This document shows positions 1-9,100 of a stretch of 23,472 bases of DNA, piece after piece. The DNA lies in the NCBI GenBank assembly GCA_003427395.1, contig BFEA01000117.1, positions 2,513,992-2,537,463 on the forward strand, read 5' to 3'. The notes beneath the pieces were generated by a model. It made no database searches. It saw nothing but the letters and a program-made list of their open reading frames with translations, and was not told the origin of the DNA. The translations under genes were made by a program, and so were the position numbers. Position 1 is the first letter of the stretch. Every line of letters starts with the position of its first letter. The DNA comes from Chara braunii (Eukaryota > Streptophyta > Charophyceae > Charales > Characeae).

Positions 1-47
<47 letters not shown>
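1..47 (+). repeat. (GA)n microsatellite at window start
   Basis: An uninterrupted GA dinucleotide run of 47 bases that reaches the window edge, so its true length is unknown. It reads as purine on the sense strand of the gene. Confidence 0.98.
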
Positions 48-48
<1 letters not shown>

Positions 49-137
49 CCCGCCGTGGTCGGTGGTAGATCGTTGCTGAGGCCAGCATAGCGCAGTGCTT
101 AAAGTGACGTCGGTCGAAGGTATTGCTTTTCATTCAT

Positions 138-196
138 GTCTTCGGGAAAGGGACATCCGGTAAGATTGGAACGATACTGAGAAGATTAGCATGGCT
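138..196 (+). pseudogene. U6 snRNA 5'-half pseudogene fragment (left)
   Basis: The sequence holds the 5' part of U6 snRNA: GTC-TTCGGG, GGGACATCC, ATTGGAACGATAC and GAGAAGATTAGCATGGC in the correct order. Similarity stops shortly after the GCATGG block, so the U2/U4-pairing and 3' parts are missing. AGATTAGCATGG and GGAACGATAC are near-invariant in U6. No upstream sequence element or well-placed TATA box is evident upstream, so it is probably not expressed as U6. Confidence 0.85.
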
Positions 197-600
197 CTGG
201 GCCTTCTCTTGCATGGTGCATGCGTCCCATATTTTAGGCTAGCTGAAGCGCAATGGAGGCCCAGAGCACATTTATGATCACACACCGACCCGGTCCAGCG
301 TCCCATATCGTAGTCAACAGTCTGTGTGTGATTAGCAATGTGCTCTGGGCCTCCTCTTGCATGGGGCATGCACTTTGACAGACTTGACATGACTTAACAT
401 GGTGCATGCGTCCCATATCCTAGGCTAGCTGAAGTGTATGCACCATGCAAGAGAAGGCCCAGAGCACATTGATGATCACACTGTTGACTACGATATGGGA
501 CGCTGAACCGGGTCTGTGTGTGATCATCAATGTGCTCTGTGCCGTCTGTGTGCGATCATCAATGCGCTCTGGGCCTCCTCTTGCATGGGGCATGCGCTTC
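190..600. repeat. Nested inverted-repeat (fold-back) block between U6 fragments
   Basis: The motif GCTCTGGGCCTCCTCTTGCA (with variants) occurs on the plus strand near 194, 341 and 569 and in reverse complement near 253 and 443. A second motif, CGTCCCATATCGTAGTCAAC at 299-318, pairs with its reverse complement at about 481-500. Both occur with TGATCATCAATGTGCTCTG-like arms, so much of the block can fold into long hairpins. The origin is unknown. Confidence 0.75.
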
Positions 601-649
601 AGGTCACATTGACAGACGTAGATCAGCATGTCGACTTACTTATTTTTTT

Positions 650-711
650 GTGTTGGGGCCTTGCTAATCTTCTGTGTATCATTCCAATTTTAACATATGT
701 CCTGAAGGGCT
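650..711 (-). pseudogene. U6 snRNA 5'-half pseudogene fragment (right, inverted)
   Basis: On the minus strand this reads CCCTTC-AGGACAT, TAAAATTGGAATGATAC, AGAAGATTAGCAAGGCCCC, again the 5' half of U6. It keeps slightly more than the left copy (through GGCCCC) and has different substitutions, so the two are not recent identical duplicates. It faces the left copy, 138-196, across about 450 bp. Confidence 0.85.
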
Positions 712-796
712 TGTCTATATTGTTAGTACTAGTCCCTTCCAGAATACGAGCCAGGTTCATTGAAGCTTTCTCGCATTATTGTCGCCGCTTCTGTTG

Positions 797-964
797 CTGG
801 TTCCTAGAAGATGGTCAGGGATCCGCAGATTTACGTGCGGGTTTGTACATTTTTTTCGTGTTTCTGGTTTCTTTTTTGATGCTGGTTCGTAGAAGATGGT
901 CAGGGATCCGCAGATTTACGTGTGGGTTTGTACATTTTTTTTGTGTTTTTTGTTTCTTTTTTGA
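797..964 (+). repeat. 85-bp tandem duplication
   Basis: Two adjacent copies (797-881 and 882-964) begin CTGGTTC and share AGAAGATGGTCAGGGATCCG and GGGTTTGTACATTTTTTT, with a few substitutions. The T-rich end of the second copy runs into the A-rich tail (minus strand) of the SINE at 962-1112. Confidence 0.9.
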
Positions 965-1112
965 AAGGGGCAACGGCTATGAGATATTGCCTTCAAACTT
1001 ACCGGGCTCAGGTCAATTCAGAGTTATTTTACTCATCTGAGTCCATTGGGATTGGAACTGAGCCCTGTATCTCAACAGTTCGTGGGTGTACCAGCTGAGC
1101 TAGGCCATTGCT
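962..1112 (-). mobile_element. tRNA-derived SINE, copy A
   Basis: Read on the minus strand it starts GGCCTAGCTCAGCTGGTACA, a good Pol III box A (about 1091-1104), followed by a degenerate box B, GTTCCAATCCC (1048-1058). It then has a body ending GCCGTTGCCCCTTTC and an A-rich tail (the T-rich stretch below 962). Copy B shares the whole layout. The tRNA cloverleaf is degraded, so it is not a functional tRNA gene. Confidence 0.72.
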
Positions 1113-1278
1113 GTTAGATTTGTGACCAGGTCGCTTTGTCCACAAATTTGTGGAGAGACTTATTCGTACTTCATTTTTACTTGAACTTTGGAGAAGTTTC
1201 CTAGATGTGAATGGATCTAGGTCACTGAGAGGGTTTGCAATGGCTAGAGTGCTACTGAAAGAGTTCACGTGGAGGTTC

Positions 1279-1330
1279 GTACACTCCCATTTGTACGTGC
1301 ACTTGTACACTCCCATTTGTACGTGCACCC
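1279..1330 (+). repeat. 26-bp tandem duplication
   Basis: GTACACTCCCATTTGTACGT is repeated at 1279 and 1305 with a 26-bp period. Related GTACGTGCAC half-palindromes make it locally self-complementary. It does not encode anything recognisable. Confidence 0.85.
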
Positions 1331-1812
1331 ACCTATCTTCACGTGAAGGTAGGCGCTGAGAAGGGTATGCTGGGCATGTCACATGGCGTGGGACAATTGC
1401 CGAGCCTACCAGCTTTCCCGAATAGAACGCACCCTCAGAATGACAGCAGGTGGCTGGAAATATAGCTTGTATACATGCATTATGAGGGTGCATTGTGTTC
1501 GACGGAAGGCAGAAGCAGGGTGGTACAGAACTGGATTGATCCCGAGGGAGTTTTCATCTGCCTACTGCTGAATGCTATGTCAATCCTGTTTGTCATCCTC
1601 CCTCGCTGTACATGGATGCTTCTTCCTCGGTAAATGAAACTGTCAAGGGTACATGGCGGTACGTGGGATATGTGTAAGGACCTGTTTTCTGAGTCTTTTG
1701 GTTATCTTCTTGGCTCAATTTTTTTAATCATTTGACGGCTTTGCTGATGACGTTGCTGATGAAATTGGCACATTTCTGTTGTTTAAAATTATTATTTATA
1801 ATCTGTGCGCAG

Positions 1813-1963
1813 GTTAATGGACATTTTGCATGAGAAGAAGCAGAAAGCTCGGCAGGCAAAGTCAACCATGTCCGCGGCGAGAAAGCATTTGAGCAATGTT
1901 CGTGTGATTCAGAGAACTCTCGTCTATGTCATGGGGATTCCCCTACATCTGGCGGATGAGGAG
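1813..1963 (+). CDS. CNOT4: CNOT4-like exon 1 in window: linker helix and start of RRM
   Basis: The acceptor is GCGCAG before 1813 and the donor is GAG|GTATGT at 1964. The exon enters in phase 2 (its first base completes a codon) and leaves in phase 0. It encodes [17 protein letters not shown], the basic linker that follows the RING in NOT4 proteins, then [19 protein letters not shown] with the RRM RNP2 hexamer LVYVMG, ending IPLHLADEE. The preceding exon, expected to end in the RING's CPACR-type segment, is not visible upstream. The acceptor has a poor pyrimidine tract, but the protein match fixes the frame. Confidence 0.9.
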
Positions 1964-3082
1964 GTATGTAGTAGGTGGTGTTTTGGACGTGTACGGTGCC
2001 ACCGCGTGGAGGAACCTACTGATATATGGAGGACGGGCGGTCCCATGGTGGCCTATATTTGTTGGGTTAGGGGGTAGCGTGTCGAGGGCGACTGTGAAGG
2101 GGTGTTAGTCAATACTTCTCATGAGGGCGTGTGGCAGTGTCATGCTGGGTGTGTAGTGCTTTGGGTGTATAGTGCTTTATCCACCAGAAAGGGAGAAGTG
2201 CTGGCGGAGGTCGCAAAATGCTTTTTACGCATATGGAGGAAAGAACCGAAGTATCAAGGGCGGATCCACAGTTCCCTATACGGATAGGGTGAGGGGGTAG
2301 GGTGTCAAGGGATGAGCATGAAGGGGGGTGTTAGGCAATACTTCGGTGCGTGAGGGGAGAGGGGGTTTGTTGAGGGTGTACGGTCTCACCGTGTGGAGGG
2401 AGGGACTGATGTATGGAGGGCGGGCTGTCCAACAGTGGCCTATAGCGGGTAACGTGTTGAGGGCGATCGTGAAGGGGTTTTGGGCAATACTTTCCATGAG
2501 GGCACTTGGCAGTGTCGTGTTGGCTGTATAGTGCTCTATCCAGCCAAGTGAGCCTCTCCTAAACTTTTGGAGGCTCGGGGCAGGGCCTCTGAAGGGGGAG
2601 TGGGACCAAGCGCGGCATTGAAAAAAAAAAAGAATTCATTTCCCTGAGGCTGAAGCTGTCCCGAGTTCCCGGACTTTTCAGAATGGCTCATTTTCGAATC
2701 TCAAAATGTTCTGTTGGTTCAAAGATGCTTTCCATTTACGAGGTGAGGGAGATGGGGGCTCCAGCAGTTCAAACAATAATTATGGGGTTCAGAACATTTA
2801 CGAGGCGAGGGAGAGGGGGGCTCCAGGTGCTCCGCGTGTTTGAGTGGTTATCACAATACCTAATGCACGTGAGGGGCGAGTGACTCTCACACGTGAGGGG
2901 TGAGTGGCTCTCACGATACCTAATGCACGGGAGGGGTGTCGACTTGTCCGAAATATGCATGGGGTTCAGAGGCATTGCATGCTATTTTACCTCAGTGCAT
3001 GTATATTGCACAGAGAGGCAGGGGGCGTGGAGGGAGGGATAATGCGAGACGGTTGTGCAGAATGCTTTCTTTGGGTGAATGT

Positions 3083-3126
<44 letters not shown>

Positions 3127-6100
3127 AAATCGAGTTTGCAGGCCAACATTGCTGCTGCCATGCTGCTTTTGAAATGGACGGTCTGACATCAGTGATTTCT
3201 ATGGGTGTTCCCTCTGCCCTGCCCCACTCGCCTCTCCATTCTTCTGTCTACTCATCATTTGCCTTCCTTTTTTTTCGCTTCTCGGAGATTGTTCGGCAAT
3301 GAATTATGATGGAGCTTAGTACAGTTCCGCCCCTTTTCCTCTTTGTTCTCCCCTTGCGTATGTTCCCATAGTCGACATGATTACCTTTTGCACAGTGCCT
3401 GCGTCCTTCACCTCATCACTCTGCCGTAATGGCCATTTGTCATATCCTTGTCCTCCTTGTTGCCGTTTCTCATGTCGATGATGTGTCTGTTGTTTTCAGT
3501 TGTGTGTATTGACCTTTTTGCCGTTGATCACGTGGTGTCACTGTGGATGAATCTTGCAGACTCTGGAGAGGCGCGATTATTTTGGACAGTATGGGAAGAT
3601 CATGAAGATTGCTGTGACTCGTGGCAACAGCTATGGGCCCAATTCTGGCCATGGGCCTACTGCAAGCGCGTATGTGATCTGCTTCGCCGAGAAACCATCA
3701 CAGCCGTCCGTTTTTCCTGCATGTCTTTGGTGAATTGTGCAGCTATGCCTAAATGACACAGTTGTGTGATGATGTCTCAATGGCATGGAAATGTCAATGC
3801 CTGTGTCATGAGCAACAAACGTGATTGACATTGACAGCCAATTCGGCTACCTGTCTTTCAATTTACGGACTGAAGAAGTCACAGTGACTGCCATCTGTTA
3901 TGTGGGATGCTTTTTCTTATCATGGTTAGTATTGGTTACTATCAAACAAGCGGCACATGTGGAGTTTGATGCCTTGCTTGTATGTAGTGGAGTGTAATGC
4001 TTTCACACTTCGCATCTTCACACCACATCCAATCAATAAATCTGTTGATTGCCTTAAGATCTAGCGAACAGGATTGAATCCTGCCATGTCAAAGCAATTG
4101 AAATGGAAATTAAATTGGGGGATTACTGTTGTAAGGGAATTGTTTATTTCGTTGTTTTCTCTTATGTCAGTCGATATGGGGTCTGTGGTAGGCCAAAGAC
4201 GCTCATAAGAGCATTCATTCAATTGCTTCGTACTTTATCACCCTTCCTTGGTATTGCCATTGTTCTTTATGTACGGTTCTTCTTTTAGGAAACGAAGGGC
4301 CCCACCATCTGTTATGAGTTATCTTCTTTACAAGCTGTTAGGGAGGAGGAAAGCCAGAAGGGGGGGGGGGGGTGGAGAGAGAGAGAGAGAGAGAGCATGG
4401 CAATGTAGTTGCTTGTTGGACGAGCAAAGTTCTGATTGGTAAACTCTCTGCGGACTTGAGGGGGAGGGGGAGGAAGAGGCTGCCTAATGACTGATGATTT
4501 GTGGTTTGGCTTCCTCCAGCTATGTCACGTTTTACAAGGAAGAGGATGCAGTGAGGTGCAAGCAGAGTGTTGATGGTGCAGTGCTGGATGGGAGAATGAT
4601 AAGGTGAGCGGAGTTCTGAGAGCGTACTGATTCCCGTTCTAATCCCTCTTTTGCTTTTGTTCTGCCAAAGGGAAGTTGGTGAACTTGATGGAACAGTTTG
4701 AGGCAGGTGGTGTGCTCCTAACCCCCTTTTCATGCTTGTCAAGCTCGGTTCTTCATGCGGTTTTTCTGTTCAGCGTTTTTTGCATTTAAACAGCTGCCTG
4801 AACTTCAGATTGTACCACGATCCTGCTCGANGTCAAGCTCGGTTCTTCATGCGGTTTTTCTGTTCAGCGTTTTTTGCATTTAAACAGCTGCCTGAACTTC
4901 AGATTGTACCACGATCCTGCTCGACACATAGCGCAAAACGACCTTGAGACAATGACATCCATCTCAACTCGAGAGATGGATTTGTTCAGGAGTGAAGAAG
5001 AATGAAGAAAGAAGAAGAAAAAGAAGAACACGAGATGGAATATGGAGAAGAAGATTGAGGAAAGATCATCTCTTTCCGAACGATCAAGAATAGATGTCTG
5101 AACGACCTCCCTTACTGCCTTCACTTAAAGAACTCCTTTAGTTCTCTCCCCCTGTCTGTCTCGCTTCTCTCCTTATGGTAACGCAGGTTCATTCACGCCT
5201 AGCATGTACAACGTTACTACCAGGCCTGTCTCATCTCCCACCACCAGAGTCTCCCTCCGGCACAAAAGTTCATACTGAACCGGTACCCCAGCACGGTCCT
5301 TTCTGAAGCAGGAAGCTGAAGATGGTATACGCGGTCTGCTTTTCGTTCTTCGCTGGGGCGGTCTCCATCACTTGCCTCAGGCCTAACACGGGCATCTACT
5401 AACTTTCTCCATAGATGGACAACTCCTGTTGCTGCTCTTCATCACCCCCTTGGTCCTCCTCTCCACCCGAGAGCTCCGCCTAGCAGCAGCATGACTGCTC
5501 GGTGAATAACCAGTGTACTCAATTGCGCCCAACGATATACTCTCTTGCCTCCAGCCTACTCCTAAGACTTCTCGGTCTCCCTGGACTGTTCGAGAGATAT
5601 GCCTCCCCCATTTGGACTGGAACATCAGGGTCGACCGATATCCTACCTGCAGAACCTGTATTGTATCCAGACCCATCTGCGATTAGGTACTGTCCTGGCA
5701 CCAGCCTTACCGACTGAGGTAGTTACCGGACTCTAGCTAGGACCTCTCCAAGTCAATGCGAATCTGTACTGAATCGCTGGCAAATTTCTTGTTCCTGCCC
5801 CTTTCCGTCTTACTATTTCCCGTATGTCCTCTCCATGCCAATTTCCAGTCATGTCCCTGAGTCTAGGCCTATTTACTAAACTACCCCTGGTCCTGAGACA
5901 GGAACACAGCACTGGAAACAGAGTTAGGACAGAGAGACGTGTACAGCAGGTAAGCACATACAAGCATACGTACATCGTCAGCAGGACACAATCTCAGATC
6001 ACACAACAAAACAGACTCTGACTCGGAAATCTAAGCAAGGCAGACGAAAGGACAGCAAGTTGTCATGAGAGTGCAGATTTCTCAGAGTGCAACTGTTCGA

Positions 6101-9100
6101 GTCATTGCAATTTGCAGATGGGCATTGGCGAGGAAAGGATAGCAAATGTGTGTGATGCGTTTCTTGCATGCATTATCGCTCTGTTTCTGAGTTTGAAAAC
6201 ATCAGGGTTGCGATGTGCTGGAGTGCTCGACTGCCTGGTTATTGTTATGTAATGTAGAAGATTCAAAGTGTTTCTCGCTTACTTGTCTTGGCTCCTTGTT
6301 TGAGCAGGGCATACTTTGGAACGACAAAGTATTGCAGTGCTTGGCTTAAGCACATGGTAAGTTCTCTTTCTCTCACACCTCGCATCCGTTCTGCATTTTC
6401 CTCGCACGTTGTCTCTATCAATGTTTCTCGTGTTCCACCGTTCTTGCCTTGTTTGACGCCTCTGCTCTCTCTGATTTTGTTTGTGTTGTTCGCATGTGTC
6501 GTCCTTCACTCCACACTCTTCTTTTTCTTCTGTCCTTGTCACTCTTCTGTTTCTGGGTGATGAGTTTCGTTGGCTATCTATGCTTGTCCATTTCTGTAGC
6601 ATGCTTGTCCTGATCTTGTCGGATTTGCAACAGGGGTCCACAGCCTGATCCTGAACTCCTGTGCATTATTGGTGCTTGCTGGATGCTGGCCTCGTTTCCA
6701 AAAGGGATCACAGCCTGGTTTTGCTGCATGCAGTCTTATAGCCTTCTGTAAAAGAAGGATAATAGCATGACCCACACCAGTGCACCTTTAACTGGTGGAC
6801 CAGGAGAAGGAGGAGGAGGAGAAGATGAGGGCGAGGAGCAGAACGGAAACGAAGAACAAGAAGAGGGGGTGGGGGAAGGAGTCATCAACATTGTGTCCAC
6901 ATTAGATCAATGATTGAGCCGAGAGTGAGACTGTGCCCGCACCTTGTGGCAACATATCCACTGACTGTAAAATCCGGAGGAGAATGAAGAAAAGAAGAGG
7001 GGAAGAAAAATGAAGGGGAAGAAAAAAGAAAGGAGAAGAAAAAGAAAGGGGAAGAAAAAGAAGAAAGGAGAAGAAGAAGAAGACATTGACATATGCAGTG
7101 TTGCAGAGCTGTCTGTTATTGAAATGGGAGTGAAGAAAGAAAAAGAAGAGAGCGGGATGAAAAGGACCTTCTGTGTACTGTATGATTGCACATCAAGTTG
7201 CCAGATGGAAAGAGAGTCGTGAAGGGTAGGAAGCAGAACAGATTTGCACGTGCACGCCCTCTGGTTGCCCCTGCCTGGCTTTTTGTCTGTCTGTCTCTCA
7301 GTTGCTGCATTTTGGAACAGTGGCACTGTGCATTCACCCTGGGTTTGTTGCAAGTGAGCTTGCAACAGGCCACTCTCAATGTATCATCGCGAGAATATGC
7401 TTCACTGGTGCTGATGCGGTGTTGGGTCAACAAAGTTTTTTTTCACACCTCGAGAAATAGGCGCTACTTGATGATTCTTCATTGGACAGATAATTGCTTT
7501 TGAGAAGGGCGTATGAAATGTGCAGTGGGTGCAAAGACAGAAGGAATGACTTCGCTCCGTGGTGTGTGTAGCCTTGCAACAACCCAGATTGTCTATACCT
7601 TCATGAAGTGGGGACCCAAGAAGATAGCTTCACAAAGGAGGAGATGCTGGCACGATATGGAAGGTACTTTGTTGTACATACTGCGACTGATCGCCCATGG
7701 CCTAACCAACTCTCACTTGTGTCTGTGTCTTGTGCTGAGTCGGCTGGTGCATGTAGCGGTGAAGAAGGGAGTGGGTAAAGTATTGGCATACCCTTTGTCA
7801 AATGTGGTTGGAGAAGAAACTACTACTTGATAATTCCATGTGCTGATTTGTGACATGTGGGTGGAATATGCTAATGGTTGTGAGTGGGTGGAATACGCTA
7901 ATAGTTGTGTGTGACCCAGGCTGGGAGATTCTGTATGGTCTTTGCTTATCTGGTTGACTGTTAGACATTGTGTTATTTTTAGAGCGGTTTAAAGGATTGT
8001 GGCATGTGTGGGATGATGTGGTTCACAGAGCTGTTCAATTAGTCTGTCTATCAATTTGCATGAGAAGCATGTCCTGCCTGTGTCCAGTGTTTATGTCCTT
8101 GTGGTTTTACGACGTAATGCTTTGTAACTCTTCCATGTGCAGTTCATGCTTGTGGGGAGGATTGCAAATGCGTACCGTGCATCGTACTTTTGTGGTCATG
8201 ATTTGGAAATGCCTATGTGTAGTCTAGAATCCCATTGCCGAGGATGTGAGAGTGAACCCTGGTCTTTGTCCTGCTGCATGGGGGCTTGCAGTCTTTCTCG
8301 ACCGTCTTGCCTGTTATGACTGGAGGCGTCCAGTTTCCAACAGTATGGAAAACGGTCTTTTCTTTTGTCTCATTTGGTTTTGGCCAGCCTTTTCCACTGT
8401 CCCTCTGGAAAACGGGCATCTTTTCCCTCTGCCATTGTGGCAGCCATGGAGCGGGAGAGGTCTGGCTTGAGTTGAATTTCAGTGTTTATCCTGGTGCACA
8501 GTTGTATGTCCAAACTGGTTGCATATCCGTATGTGCTGGCCATGATATCAAACTGAATGAACTTCAACAGACCCATAAGTGACGCACATACTTTGTCTTG
8601 TCATTGCTCAGACTTGAAACACAGGGTGATGGAGTTGATGTGCTACCCTCTGGAAAACGGGCATCTGTTCCCTCTGCCATTGTGGCAGCCATGGAGCGGG
8701 AGAGGTCTGGCTTGAGCTGCAATTCTTTGAGCGTTTATCCTGGTGCACAGTTGTATGTCCAACTGGTTGCGTATTCGTATGTGCTGGCCATGATATCAAA
8801 CTGAATGAACTTCAACAGACCCATAAGTGACGCACATACTTTGTCTTGTCATTGCTCAGACATGAAACACAGGGTGATGGAGTTGATGTGCTAGCAGGGT
8901 ACAGAGGAATGGTTCAAAGCGGAAATTGGTGCGCAGTATGTGCAACGCTAGCTTGAGCAATTGTTCATTGGCATTTTCTGCCCTGTGTCTGCGAAGAAGC
9001 TTTTGTTACGTCAAATGTTGAGGTTGCCTCTGTTTTTGGCATGACTGAATGTAATGGTTGGATGTGGGACTTGTCGTTTTGGTTGATTCGTGCAGCAAAC

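Larger units (their letters stand above)
1..1812. other. Upstream intron or 5' region, no coding exon recognised
   Basis: Besides the repeats listed, no stretch encodes the Cys-rich RING motif expected before exon 1 in either strand's open frames. The exon 1 acceptor is in phase 2, so this DNA is most likely intron. Short open frames here (for example 516-1040 plus) cover the fold-back and T-rich repeats and look non-coding. Confidence 0.6.
1964..3559 (+). other. Intron 1 with degenerate G-rich tandem repeats
   Basis: Donor GTATGT, acceptor TTGCAG. It holds the diverged tandem repeat at about 1985-2545, a second repeat set at 2733-2945 and the (GA)n tract 3085-3122. The part after 3130 is pyrimidine-rich unique sequence with no recognisable exon. 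Confidence 0.75.
7664..8894 (+). other. Intron 5 with tandem duplications
   Basis: Donor GTACTT, acceptor GTGCTAG. It contains a 27-bp tandem duplication at 7859-7912 and the 245-bp duplication at 8401-8892 that runs up to the exon 6 acceptor. No exon or coding element was recognised elsewhere in it. Confidence 0.7.

Noticed and set aside
516-1040. 174-residue plus-strand open frame
   Set aside because: It runs across the U6 fragment, the fold-back and a T-rich tandem duplication; the Phe/Val-rich translation comes from T runs.
1010-1112. Minus-strand tRNA gene (box A and box B visible)
   Set aside because: The acceptor and anticodon stems do not form and a SINE-like 3' body with A-rich tail follows; a second copy at 12899-13083 has the same extension.
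1-1812. RING-finger exon expected upstream of exon 1
   Set aside because: I searched the visible open frames for the Cys-rich C4C4-type pattern and found none; it presumably lies outside the window.
4738-4924. Biological tandem duplication
   Set aside because: Perfect identity plus the single N between copies is better explained by an unmerged assembly overlap.
7010-7222. Lys/Glu-rich plus-strand open frame
   Set aside because: A translation of a GAAAAAG purine tract within intron 4; no domain or splice support.
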